From Halomonas faecis (GTDB lineage: Bacteria; Pseudomonadota; Gammaproteobacteria; Pseudomonadales; Halomonadaceae), in assembly GCF_010993975.1 (NCBI RefSeq), contig NZ_JAACZO010000011.1, forward strand, positions 310,001-374,000: DNA of 64,000 nt. The letters are read 5' to 3'. Below, in pieces: positions 46,402-55,116 of this stretch (position 1 is the first letter of the stretch; the number at the start of each line of letters is the position of its first letter). The notes under the pieces were generated by a model. It made no database searches. It was not told where the DNA came from and saw nothing but the letters and a program-made list of their open reading frames with translations. The position numbers and the translations under genes are program-made.

Positions 46402-48474
46402 TCAGAAGTCCTTGCAGATCCGCAGAGCGTCATAGATGGCCGCATGCGTATTGCGCGGCGCCGTGCAGTCGCCCAGGCGGAACAGCAGGAAGCCCTCGCC
46501 CGCCTCGCTCAGGCAGGGTTGCGGCTTGGCGGCGTAAAGCGCCTCCAGGTCCACTTGCCCGTTGTTGCGCGACTGCGCCTTGAGCGCGTAGTAGAGCGCC
46601 TCGTCGGGACGCACGCCGTTTTCCACCACCACCTGGTCGACCACCCGCTCCTCCAGGGCACCGGTGTACTCGTTTTCGAGCACCGCCACCAGACCGCTGC
46701 CCTCGCGGTAGACCTTGTGCAGCATCAGGTCGGAGGTCATGATCACCTCCTTCTCGTAGAGGCTGCGGTAGTAGGTGGGGAAGGTGGTGCCACCCACCGC
46801 CGCGCCCGGCTTGATGTCGTCGGTGACGATCTCGACCTTGGCGCCCTTGTCGGCCAGGTAGTCCGCCGCCGAGACGCCGGAAAATTCGCAGATGGCATCG
46901 TAGATCAATACGTTCTTGCCCGGCGCGACCTTGCCGGAGAGCACGTCCCAGGTACTGACCACCAGGCTCTCCTCGGGATTCTCCGAGTAGCCCCACTCCG
47001 GGAACTGGCTGAGGAAGGGCTGGCCGCCGGTGGCCAGCACCACGACGTCCGGGCGCAGGTCGAGCAGGGTCGCCTCGTCGGCGCGGGTTCCCAGGCGCAG
47101 GTCGACGTTCAAGCGCGCCAGCTCCAATTGGTACCAGCGGGTGATACCGGCGATCTGATCGCGCTGCGGGGCCTGGGCGGCGATGGTGATCTGCCCGCCC
47201 AGGGCCTCGGCGGCCTCGAACAGGGTCACGTCGTGCCCGCGTTCGGCCGCCACCTTGGCCGCCTCCATGCCGCCGGGGCCACCGCCCACCACGACTACCT
47301 TGCGCGTGGGCCCTTCGCTCTTCTCGATGAGGTGCGGCAGGCCCAGGTATTCACGCGAGGTGGCGGCGTTCTGGATGCACAGCACGTCCAGGCCCTGGTA
47401 CTGGCGGTCGATGCAGTAGTTGGCGCCCACGCACTGCTTGATCTGGTCGACCTGGCCCATCTTGATCTTGGCGATCAGGTGCGGGTCGGCGATGTGCGCG
47501 CGGGTCATGCCCACCAGGTCGACGTAGCCGCCCTCGAGGATGCGGCTTGCCTGGTTGGGGTCCTTGATGTTCTGGGCATGGATCACCGGGGCGGAGACCA
47601 CTTCCTTGATGCCCGCCGCCAGGTGCAGGAAGGGCTCCGGCGGGTAGGACATGTTGGGAATGACGTTGGCTAGGGTGTCATGAGTGTCGCAACCCGAGCC
47701 GACCACGCCGAAGAAGTCCACCTTGCCGGTAGCGTCGTAGTAGCCGGCAATCTGCTTCATGTCGTCGTGGGAGAGCCCATCCGGATGGAACTCGTCGCCG
47801 CAGATGCGCATGCCCACCACAAAGTCGTCGCCGACCTCGGCGCGAACCGCCTTGAGTACCTCCAGGCCAAATTTCATGCGGCCTTCGAAGCTGCCGCCCC
47901 ACTGGTCAGTACGCTTGTTGACCCGCGGGCTCCAGAACTGGTCGATCAGGTGCTGGTGGACCGCGGACAGCTCGACCCCGTCGAGACCGCCCTCCTTGGC
48001 CCGGCGCGCCGCCTGGGCAAAGTCGCCGACGATCCGCCAGATCTCCTCCTCCTCGATGGTCTTGCAAGTGGAGCGGTGCACCGGCTCGCGGATGCCCGAC
48101 GGCGACAGCAGGGTCGGCCAGTCGAAGCCGTCCCACCGCGAGCGGCGCCCCATGTGGGTGATCTGGATCATGATCTTGCCGCCGTGCTGGTGCACGGCAT
48201 CGGCGAGATTCTGGAAGTGCGGAATGATCCGGTCGGTAGAGAGGTTCACCGAGCTCCACCAGGCCTGGGGGCTGTCGATGGAGACCACCGAGGAGCCGCC
48301 GCAGATGCACAGGCCGCAGCCACCCTTGGCCTTCTCCTCGTAATACTTGACGTAGCGCTCGGTGGTCATGCCGCCGTCGGTGGCGTGCACCTCGGCGTGG
48401 GCGGTGCTGACCACGCGATTACGGATGGTCAGCTTGCCGATTTCGATCGGCTGGAAGATCGCGTCGAATGCCAT
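46402..48474 (-). CDS. dgcA: Dimethylglycine demethylase subunit DgcA (OYE/2,4-dienoyl-reductase-like flavoprotein)
   Basis: 690 residues from the ATG at 48474 (GAGGGGGG ribosome site); a longer frame upstream overlaps the next gene and is rejected. An old-yellow-enzyme TIM barrel binds FMN (about 1-340, GVELSAVHQHLIDQFWSP near 160). A 4Fe-4S site lies near 340-365 (CVGANYC and DVLCIQNAAT), and an FAD/NAD domain begins KVVVVGGGPGGMEAAKVAAE near 385. Length and neighbours match Pseudomonas DgcA. Confidence 0.95.
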   Translation of the reverse strand: MAFDAIFQPIEIGKLTIRNRVVSTAHAEVHATDGGMTTERYVKYYEEKAKGGCGLCICGGSSVVSIDSPQAWWSSVNLSTDRIIPHFQNLADAVHQHGGKIMIQITHMGRRSRWDGFDWPTLLSPSGIREPVHRSTCKTIEEEEIWRIVGDFAQAARRAKEGGLDGVELSAVHQHLIDQFWSPRVNKRTDQWGGSFEGRMKFGLEVLKAVRAEVGDDFVVGMRICGDEFHPDGLSHDDMKQIAGYYDATGKVDFFGVVGSGCDTHDTLANVIPNMSYPPEPFLHLAAGIKEVVSAPVIHAQNIKDPNQASRILEGGYVDLVGMTRAHIADPHLIAKIKMGQVDQIKQCVGANYCIDRQYQGLDVLCIQNAATSREYLGLPHLIEKSEGPTRKVVVVGGGPGGMEAAKVAAERGHDVTLFEAAEALGGQITIAAQAPQRDQIAGITRWYQLELARLNVDLRLGTRADEATLLDLRPDVVVLATGGQPFLSQFPEWGYSENPEESLVVSTWDVLSGKVAPGKNVLIYDAICEFSGVSAADYLADKGAKVEIVTDDIKPGAAVGGTTFPTYYRSLYEKEVIMTSDLMLHKVYREGSGLVAVLENEYTGALEERVVDQVVVENGVRPDEALYYALKAQSRNNGQVDLEALYAAKPQPCLSEAGEGFLLFRLGDCTAPRNTHAAIYDALRICKDF

Positions 48475-48487
48475 GGTGATTCCCCCC

Positions 48488-49036
48488 TCAGCCCTGCACG
48501 GCACCGCGCAGTGGCTCGACTTCGAAAATGCCCACGTCGCAGCCGGTCTCGGCGGCGCTCTGGGTCTGTGCGGCGACGGTGCGCATCGCGCTTCCACGCG
48601 CGGCGAGGATCTGGTCCATGGCGCCGGCGAACCAGCCGGTGAACATGTACTCCACCTTGCGGCCCACCTTGCCCATCTGATAGACGAAAGCGCTGTGCTC
48701 CAGACGTACCCGACAGGTGCCGGCGTCGAGGTCGATGGCATCAATGATGAAGTGACCCCAGCCGCGCTGGGAGAGGCGCTTCATGTAGTGCTCGAAGACA
48801 TTGACGCCGTCGAGACCGTGCAGCTCGGCCTCCTTCTCGCACCAGTGCCAGGCACTCTTGTAGCCGGCGTCGTAGAGGATCTCAGCGTACGTCTCGGCAC
48901 CCAGCGCCTCTTCCACGGCCACATGGTTGTTGATGAAGAAGTGCCGCGGCACGTAGAGCATCGGCAAGGCGTCGGTGGTCCAGACGCCAGTCTCGACGTC
49001 CACTTCGATGGGCAGTTCGGGGGCCATCTTGGTCAC
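48488..49036 (-). CDS. Conserved dgc-locus protein of unknown function (PA5397 position)
   Basis: 182 residues from a GTG at 49036, preferred because GAGGAA sits 7 bases before it; the ATG three codons later (49027) is the alternative. It is a soluble protein with a conserved-looking central part (LYVPRHFFINNHVAVEEALG, GYKSAWHWCEKEAELHG). The second half has V4R/4-vinyl-reductase-like features (VRLEHSAFVYQMG, FTGWFAGAMDQIL). It sits between the dipeptidase gene and dgcA, as in Pseudomonas. Function unknown; a dgc accessory or ligand-binding role is only inferred. Confidence 0.8.
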   Translation of the reverse strand: MTKMAPELPIEVDVETGVWTTDALPMLYVPRHFFINNHVAVEEALGAETYAEILYDAGYKSAWHWCEKEAELHGLDGVNVFEHYMKRLSQRGWGHFIIDAIDLDAGTCRVRLEHSAFVYQMGKVGRKVEYMFTGWFAGAMDQILAARGSAMRTVAAQTQSAAETGCDVGIFEVEPLRGAVQG

Positions 49037-49115
49037 AGTCGGATTCCTCGAATCTTGATGATTGTTATTTCTCAGCGGCAAGACCATTGCCTTTGGCGGC
49101 ACCGCTCGGAGCTGG

Positions 49116-49214
49116 TCCGGCGACAAGCCTGCGAGGAGGCGCTGTAAATACTTCCCTGTACGCTACCGATTCCCTCCCTGGAATCGGACCTCCTCTTCGG
49201 CTTGTCCCCGGCGC
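49116..49214. repeat. 99-bp structured intergenic element, copy B
   Basis: Partner of copy A at 28202-28300, same orientation. It occupies the 210-base gap between the dipeptidase stop and the PA5397-like gene. In element numbering, stem II is gaggagg/cctcctc (18-24/74-80), hairpin IV is cgattcc/ggaatcg (52-58/65-71), and the outer caag/cttg stem is unchanged from copy A. Confidence 0.85.
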
Positions 49215-49246
49215 TCCTCGCCAAGGAGTCGCCTCAGCCGCCATCG

Positions 49247-50224
49247 TCAGGCGCCCCAGACATCCTTCAGGACACGCACCCAGTTCTCGCCCATGATCTT
49301 GCGCACCTGTGGCTCGCTGAAGCCACGACGCAGCAGGGCTTCGGTCAGGTTGGGAAACTCGCCGATGGTGCGGATGCCCTCGGGATTGATGATCTCGCCG
49401 AAGCGGGTCAGGCGGCGGGCGTAGCCCTTGTCATGGGTCAGCCACTCGAAGAAGTCCTGGCCATGGCCCTGGGTGAAGTCGGTGCCGATGCCGATGGCGT
49501 CCTCGCCGACGATGTTCATCACGTACTCGATGGCCTCGACGTAGTCGTCGACGGTGGCATCGACGCCGGCGCGCAGGAAGGGGGTGAACATGGTCACGCC
49601 GACGAAGCCGCCGTGGTCGGCGATGAACTTCAGCTCCGCGTCGGACTTGTTGCGGGGGTGCTCCTTGAGCCCGGACGGCAGGCAGTGGGAGTAGCAGACC
49701 GGCTTTTTCGATTCGAGGATCACCTCCTCGGAGGTGTTGGCGCCGACGTGGGAGAGGTCGCACATGATGCCCACGCGGTTCATCTCGGCGACGATCTCGC
49801 GGCCGAAGCCGGAGAGCCCGCCGTCGCGCTCGTAGCAGCCGGTGCCCACCAGGTTCTGGGTGTTGTAGCACAGCTGCACGATGCCCACGCCGAGCTGTTT
49901 GAAGATCTCCACGTAGCCGATCTGGTCCTCGAAGGCATGGGCGTTCTGGAAACCGTAGATGATGCCGGTCTTGCCCTCTTCTTTGGCGCGTGTGATGTCA
50001 GCGGTGGTGCGCACCGGGCGAACCAGGTCGCTGCACTCGGCCATCAGCTGGTTGGACTTGACGATATTGTCGACGGTGGCCTGGAACCCCTCCCACACCG
50101 ACACGGTGCAGTTGGCCGCCGTGAGGCCACCGCGGCGCATATCCTCGAGCAGCTCGCGGTTCCATTTGGCGATGATCAATCCATCGATGACGATGGCGTC
50201 CTGGTGCAGCTGGTGAGAGGTCAT
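49247..50224 (-). CDS. Membrane dipeptidase (peptidase M19) of the dgc locus
   Basis: 325 residues from the ATG at 50224 (GGAGA ribosome site). This is the M19 renal-dipeptidase fold, with VIDGLIIAKWN near 12 in place of the usual DGH-x-D metal motif, MCDLSHVGANTS near 150, CYSHCLPSGLKEHPRNKSD near 175 and GIGTDFTQGHG near 250. It matches the PA5396 gene of the Pseudomonas betaine locus, where its substrate is not settled. The loss of the first DxHxD-type pair is worth noting for catalysis. Confidence 0.88.
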   Translation of the reverse strand: MTSHQLHQDAIVIDGLIIAKWNRELLEDMRRGGLTAANCTVSVWEGFQATVDNIVKSNQLMAECSDLVRPVRTTADITRAKEEGKTGIIYGFQNAHAFEDQIGYVEIFKQLGVGIVQLCYNTQNLVGTGCYERDGGLSGFGREIVAEMNRVGIMCDLSHVGANTSEEVILESKKPVCYSHCLPSGLKEHPRNKSDAELKFIADHGGFVGVTMFTPFLRAGVDATVDDYVEAIEYVMNIVGEDAIGIGTDFTQGHGQDFFEWLTHDKGYARRLTRFGEIINPEGIRTIGEFPNLTEALLRRGFSEPQVRKIMGENWVRVLKDVWGA

Positions 50225-50391
50225 GGCAGGGTCTCCGTAATGGTCGTTGCCTGGCGGCAGCATAGCGCCGGGCCACCGGGAGGACGCCCGCTGGAAACGA
50301 CGGCGAGGATTCCAAAAACGTCATCGGCTGAGTCGATGCGACGGAGTGAGCGGCCATGCCAGCGTCATGGCAGGCCAGGTGAGAAAAGGAA

Positions 50392-50411
50392 GAGGCCGCA
50401 ATTGCGGCCTC
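50392..50411 (-). terminator. Intrinsic terminator of gbdR
   Basis: Perfect palindrome gaggccgcaattgcggcctc is followed on the - strand by a T-rich run (TTCCTTTTC). It lies 34 bases past the gbdR stop. Confidence 0.75.
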
Positions 50412-50444
50412 GGTGGGAAGTCAGATTGGAATGGGACGCAGCGT

Positions 50445-51593
50445 TCAGGGTCTCACCGCCACGCTGGCGTAGGTGGGTTCGCCACGCGCCTGGTCGAGGG
50501 CCACGATGGCGCTGGAAACCGGCTCCTCGGGCACGGCCTGGAAGGCAGCCTGACGGAACAGTGCCTCGGCTTCCCTTTGCTCGAGCCGCACCGGCGGGTT
50601 GAGATGGCCGATGCGCTCGTCGCGCGGCGGGATACCGAAAAACTCCCGATAGCACTTGGAGAAGTGCGGCGTGGAGACGAAGCCGCAAGCCGAGGCGACC
50701 TCGATGATCGACATCGCCGTCTGCTTGAGCAGTTGGCGGGCGCGAGTCAAGCGCAGCTTGAGGTAGTAGCGCGACGGCGAGCAGTGCAGATTCTTCTGGA
50801 ACAGTCGCTCGAGCTGACGCCGCGAGACACCGACGTAGCTGGCCAGTTCATCGAGGCCGATGGGCTCTTCGAGGTTGGACTCCATCAGCGCCACGATCTC
50901 CAGCAGTTTGGGTTGGTTGGTGCCCAGTACATGGCGCAGAGGGATGCGCTGCAGATCCTGATCACTGCGCACGCGTTCGCAAATGAACATCTCGGAGATG
51001 CCTGCCGCAAGCTCGCGACCATGATCACACTTGATCAACGTGAGCATCATATCGAGCGGCGCCGTACCACCGGAGCAGGTCGCCCTGTCACGGTCGATCG
51101 AAAACACACGCGTGGTCAGCCCGACGCGCGGAAACGCCTCGCGCATCGCCGCCATGCACTCCCAGTGCGTGCTCACCTCGTAGTCGTCGAGTAGGCCCGC
51201 TTTGGCCAGTGCCCAACTGCCGGTGCAGATGGCGCCGAGGCGGCGTGATAAGCGCGCCTGGCCCTGCAGCCAAGTGACGTGCTCGCGCTGCACGCTGCGG
51301 TGGGGACCCACGCCACCACACACGATGACCATGTCGAGACTGAGCGGCGTACGGACCGACACATCGGGCGTCACCCTCAGGCCATCGCTGGCGCTGACCG
51401 GCTCGCCATCCACCGTGAGCGTGTACCAGCGATACAGTTCGCTGCCGGCGAGCTGGTTGGCCATGCGCAGTGGTTCGATGGCCGACGCCAGCGAGATCAG
51501 GGTGAAATTTTCCAGCAACAGGAAGCCTATGCTCAATGCCTTCTTGGCAGGAACCGGAGCGCCGGACGGGGTTGCGTGCGATGACATCGACAT
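50445..51593 (-). CDS. gbdR: GbdR, glycine-betaine/dimethylglycine-responsive AraC-family activator
   Basis: 382 residues from the ATG at 51593 (GGAGAG ribosome site); an upstream extension is rejected. The GATase1-like ligand domain (about 18-190) has LLLENFTLISLASAIEPLRM near 25 and GAICTGSWALAKAGLLDDY near 122. The AraC DNA-binding domain (about 245-335) has LDELASYVGVSRRQLERLF and VASACGFVSTPHFSKCY. The N-terminal signature and the position next to the dgc genes support GbdR, which activates gbcAB, dgcAB and sox transcription. Confidence 0.88.
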   Translation of the reverse strand: MSMSSHATPSGAPVPAKKALSIGFLLLENFTLISLASAIEPLRMANQLAGSELYRWYTLTVDGEPVSASDGLRVTPDVSVRTPLSLDMVIVCGGVGPHRSVQREHVTWLQGQARLSRRLGAICTGSWALAKAGLLDDYEVSTHWECMAAMREAFPRVGLTTRVFSIDRDRATCSGGTAPLDMMLTLIKCDHGRELAAGISEMFICERVRSDQDLQRIPLRHVLGTNQPKLLEIVALMESNLEEPIGLDELASYVGVSRRQLERLFQKNLHCSPSRYYLKLRLTRARQLLKQTAMSIIEVASACGFVSTPHFSKCYREFFGIPPRDERIGHLNPPVRLEQREAEALFRQAAFQAVPEEPVSSAIVALDQARGEPTYASVAVRP

Positions 51594-51891
51594 GATCTTT
51601 CTCTCCCACATGCACATGGCCAGGCCCGTCAGGGTGGGCCGCAGCCGCCATTGTTCTTGTCTGCCTTCGGTGACCGTCGATCGTGCAATCACGACAGGCG
51701 TGTCGCTTTCAGGCATGCGCGAGCGCAGAATATCGGATGTGGACGTAGCGAGCTTATCGTTTTTTTCTTCGCCGATAGTCAGTTCCAATTACCTTTGACA
51801 ATCGCCGAGCTGACGTCCGCCCGCCACTGAATAGCTGTCGACATGCGCATGAAACGCTATCATGGCCTGTCGTATTGGACCGGAAGTCGCC

Positions 51892-53157
51892 ATGCCCGCC
51901 ACCCTGCCCTTGCCGTTGTCGACCCCCAGCCGCAACCTGGTTCGCCTGACCATCGTACGCGGCATCACCTGGACCGGGTTCCTGGTCGCCATCATCATCG
52001 GCATCGAACTGCTCCACTTCGACCTTCAGGTGGAAGCGGTGATCGGCGTGGTCGTCGCCATGGGGTTGATCAACCTCCTGACCTGGTGGCGGCTGGGACG
52101 CCACTGGGCCGTCACCCACCCGGAAAATCTTCTCCACCTGCTGGCCGACCTGGTCGGACTGACTCTGCTGTTCTACTTCACGGGCGGTTCCACCAACCCT
52201 TTCATCACCTACTACCTGGTCCCGGTGACCATCGCCGCTGCCACCCTGCCCTGGCACTGCGCCTGGATCATTGCCGCCGTGGCATTGCTCGCCTACACCC
52301 TGCTGCTGTTCGCCTATCACCCAGTACCGCAGCTCACTCAGCACTACGGTGGAGAAACGCTCAACCTGCACGTACTGGGGATGTGGCTGAACTTCGCGCT
52401 GTCGGCCGGCCTGGTCTCCTTCTTCATCTACAAGATGGCACATGCCCTACGACACCGAGACCAGGCCCTCTCGCACACCCGCGAAGCGGCGCTGCGCAGC
52501 GAGCAGGTGCTCGCGGTCGCCACCCAGGCAGCCGGCACGGCCCATGAGTTGGGCACGCCGCTATCGACCATGGCGGTGCTGTTGAGCGACATGCGCAAGG
52601 ATGCCGAAGCCAACGAGCCGCTGCGTCAGGACATCGACCTGCTACGCCAGCAGGTCGAGCTGTGCAAGTCGCGGCTCCGCCATCTGGTGGAGAGTGCCGA
52701 TAGGCGCCGAATGGCAGTGCCCGAGCACCGCGACGCTCGCGACTGGCTGACCGGCGTGGTACAGCGCTGGCTGGTGCTGCGCCCCGACGTGAGCCACCGT
52801 CTGGCCATCGCCGACCAGCGCGGCACGCCCTGGCTGACCGTCGACGCCACTCTCGACCAGGCGCTTACCAACCTGCTCAACAATGCCGCCGATGCCAGTC
52901 CCGACGACATTCACATCTCGCTGGAGTGGACTGCCGACGACGTGGTGATCGACATACGCGACCGTGGTCCCGGGGTGGCCATGGACATCGCCGATCAACT
53001 CGGCGAAACCTTCGTATCGACCAAGAGCAAGGGCCTGGGCATCGGTCTGTTCTTGACTCATGCCACCATCAATCGCTTCGGCGGCGGTGTAAGCCTGTAC
53101 AATCATCCTGAGGGGGGCACGCTGACCGAAGTGATCCTGCCTCGTAGCCACGCCTGA
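51892..53157 (+). CDS. RegB/PrrB-type redox sensor histidine kinase
   Basis: 421 residues from the ATG at 51892 (GGAAG ribosome site). Six membrane segments span about 20-185, with the quinone-site motif GGSTNPF near 97, typical of RegB. The phosphorylation box AAGTAHELGTPLSTM lies near 215-229. ATPase motifs are N-box LTNLLNNAADASP near 322, DRGPGVA near 356 and GLGIGLFLTHATINRFGGG near 382. The redox Cys of RegB near the H-box is not evident. It pairs with the regulator at 53181. Confidence 0.9.
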   Translation: MPATLPLPLSTPSRNLVRLTIVRGITWTGFLVAIIIGIELLHFDLQVEAVIGVVVAMGLINLLTWWRLGRHWAVTHPENLLHLLADLVGLTLLFYFTGGSTNPFITYYLVPVTIAAATLPWHCAWIIAAVALLAYTLLLFAYHPVPQLTQHYGGETLNLHVLGMWLNFALSAGLVSFFIYKMAHALRHRDQALSHTREAALRSEQVLAVATQAAGTAHELGTPLSTMAVLLSDMRKDAEANEPLRQDIDLLRQQVELCKSRLRHLVESADRRRMAVPEHRDARDWLTGVVQRWLVLRPDVSHRLAIADQRGTPWLTVDATLDQALTNLLNNAADASPDDIHISLEWTADDVVIDIRDRGPGVAMDIADQLGETFVSTKSKGLGIGLFLTHATINRFGGGVSLYNHPEGGTLTEVILPRSHA

Positions 53158-53180
53158 ACCACCCACACGACGAGGACGCC

Positions 53181-53720
53181 ATGCAAGACACCGACTCCCG
53201 CCTGCTGATCATCGATGACGACGAGATGTTCTGCCACGTGCTGTCACGCGCCCTGACGCGACGCGGTTTCGAGGTGTTGGTGGCGCACGATGCCGACCAG
53301 GCACTGAGCTTCGCGAGGCAGCACCAGCCCCAAATCGCCACCCTGGATCTCAAGCTCGAACACAGTTCCGGCCTCAAACTGCTGCCGGAGTTGCTCGACA
53401 TCGTACCCAACTGCCGCGTCGTGGTACTGACGGGCTATTCCAGCATCGCCACAGCCGTGGAGGCCATCAAACTCGGCGCGGTGAACTACCTGTGCAAACC
53501 CGCCGATGCCGATGAGATCCTCACCGCCCTGGACCGGGAGACGGGCGATCCGGATGCCGAGGTGGCCGACAGCCCACCCTCCATCAACCGGGTCGCCTGG
53601 GAGCACATCCAGAAGGTGCTGCAGGAGCACGACGGCAACATCTCCGCCACCGCACGGGCTCTGGGCATGCACCGGCGCACCCTGCAGCGCAAGCTGCAGA
53701 AGCGGCCGGTGAGGCGCTGA
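53181..53720 (+). CDS. RegA/PrrA-type response regulator
   Basis: 179 residues. The receiver domain (about 8-120) has the acidic IIDDDE near 10, phospho-acceptor Asp in TLDLKLE near 56 and Lys in LCKPAD near 107. The short Fis-type helix-turn-helix (about 140-175, DGNISATARALGMHRRTLQRKLQ, shown in full within 20-residue limits as NISATARALGMHRRTLQRK) is the RegA signature. It is 23 bases after the kinase gene. Redox control of respiration or C1 genes is plausible but not shown here. Confidence 0.92.
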   Translation: MQDTDSRLLIIDDDEMFCHVLSRALTRRGFEVLVAHDADQALSFARQHQPQIATLDLKLEHSSGLKLLPELLDIVPNCRVVVLTGYSSIATAVEAIKLGAVNYLCKPADADEILTALDRETGDPDAEVADSPPSINRVAWEHIQKVLQEHDGNISATARALGMHRRTLQRKLQKRPVRR

Positions 53721-53726
53721 CGCCCT

Positions 53727-54497
53727 CTATTGCGCCGTCCACCCCAGGTCGATGTTCCAGCTCGACCCGGTCACTGCGCCAGCGGCATCGGAGGCGAGAT
53801 AGGCGACCATCTGCGCCACCTCGGAGGGTTCGATCAAGCGCTTGATGGCGGCATTCTTGAGCATTACCTGCTCGACCACCGCCTGCTCGTCCATGCCGTG
53901 CAGCTTGGCCTGATCGGCGATCTGGTTGTCCACCAGCGGGGTCTTGACGTAGGCGGGACAGATGGCATTCGCCGTGATGCCCTGGCTACCGCCCTCGAGG
54001 GCCGCTGTCTTAGTGAGTCCGATCAGGCCGTGCTTGGCGCTGATGTAAGCCGCCTTGCCGGGAGACGCCACCTGGGCGTGCACCGAGGCGATGTTGACGA
54101 TCCGCCCCCAGCCGTTGTCGCGCATGGATGGCCAGCAGGCCTGGCTGAGCAGAAAGGGTGCCGTGAGCATCAGGTCGACGATCTGGCGCCACTTCGTCTC
54201 GGGAAAGTCCTCGATGGAGGAGACGTGCTGAATGCCGGCATTGTTGACCAGAATGTCCACCCGCCCGAAGCGCTTGATGGCCTCATCCACGGCCGCCCGG
54301 CAAGCGTCGCCATCGGTCAGGTCGGCCTGGAAGAATACCGCTCCCACCGCTTCGGCCTTCTCGGCTGCCTGCGCATTGAAATCCACGGCGAGAACCTGAT
54401 GCCCGAGCTCTCTAAAGTGGTCGACAACGGCTTCGCCGATACCGCTGGCGGTACCGGTGACCAGGGCCACGCGCGGGGTAGTCGTCGCTTGCGTCAT
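53727..54497 (-). CDS. 3-hydroxybutyrate dehydrogenase (SDR family)
   Basis: 256 residues from the ATG at 54497 (GAGGAG ribosome site). NAD motif VTGTASGIGEAV lies near 13, NNAG near 88, catalytic Ser in NIASVHAQ near 138 and Y-x3-K in AAYISAKHGL near 153. The segment VKTPLVDNQIADQAK near 185 is typical of the 3-hydroxybutyrate enzymes. It oxidises 3-hydroxybutyrate (for example from PHB) to acetoacetate, which the CoA-transferase at 57351-58793 could activate. It converges on regA with only 6 bases between stops. Confidence 0.9.
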   Translation of the reverse strand: MTQATTTPRVALVTGTASGIGEAVVDHFRELGHQVLAVDFNAQAAEKAEAVGAVFFQADLTDGDACRAAVDEAIKRFGRVDILVNNAGIQHVSSIEDFPETKWRQIVDLMLTAPFLLSQACWPSMRDNGWGRIVNIASVHAQVASPGKAAYISAKHGLIGLTKTAALEGGSQGITANAICPAYVKTPLVDNQIADQAKLHGMDEQAVVEQVMLKNAAIKRLIEPSEVAQMVAYLASDAAGAVTGSSWNIDLGWTAQ

Positions 54498-54588
54498 GGG
54501 AGAAGCTCCTCTCGGTGAATCGAAGGGTCGTGGGAATGCGGCAGCGCAAAACACCCAGCATAAGCATCCCGCCGCGTTGACGCCAGCC

Positions 54589-55029
54589 TCACGCTTCGGG
54601 CGTCATCACACGCTCCATCAGTCGCTGGGCCAGGCGGCTGGCCTCCTCGGCCGCATCCAGGTCGGAAAGATCGTCGAGCAGTTCGCAGCGCCACAACCAG
54701 GTACCATCGGAGAGGCATTCCGCGGTGAACGGATAACGTCCCGACGGAAAGCGAAAGGCCTGCCGCTGTCCCGGTTGCGGGGCAGCAGTCGCTGACTCGG
54801 CCGCTACCAGCACCAACGACAGCGAGAGCGGAGTGATCAGAGCCCCGGCGAGATAGGCCTCCTCGGGCCCCTGCTCCGGCCAGGGGGCGAACGCCTGAAA
54901 GCACAGCGTATCGACCGACAGGCGCGGATTGGCATGCGCTGCCGTGGCCAATTCCTCTTGCCTGTCCTGCTCCCAGGTCGCCGCCAGTCGGCGCAGCCGT
55001 TCATACTGATCGAGGCTCAAGCTCTGCAT
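54589..55029 (-). CDS. HybE-like (NiFe-hydrogenase chaperone family) protein outside a hydrogenase locus
   Basis: 146 residues from the ATG at 55029 (AAGGAG ribosome site). HybE-type features are NPRLSVDTLCFQAF near 34, GALITPLSLSLVLV near 61 and FRFPSGRYPFTAE near 89. In true HybE the middle motif is usually TPWFMNLVL; here Trp and Asn are replaced by Leu and Ser. No hydrogenase gene is in the window, so the function may have shifted. Divergent from the inositol-phosphatase-family gene. Confidence 0.65.
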   Translation of the reverse strand: MQSLSLDQYERLRRLAATWEQDRQEELATAAHANPRLSVDTLCFQAFAPWPEQGPEEAYLAGALITPLSLSLVLVAAESATAAPQPGQRQAFRFPSGRYPFTAECLSDGTWLWRCELLDDLSDLDAAEEASRLAQRLMERVMTPEA

Positions 55030-55116
55030 GGCATCTCCTTCATCGGCCAAGTCCACGTTCGGCATGCAACGATACGCCTGCTATTCTGGCAGCTCACCCT
55101 GCCACGAGGAACGACA

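Noticed and set aside
54494..54904. 136-codon - strand frame overlapping the HybE-like gene
   Set aside because: Shadow of the HybE-like frame; Gly/Arg-rich with no homology.
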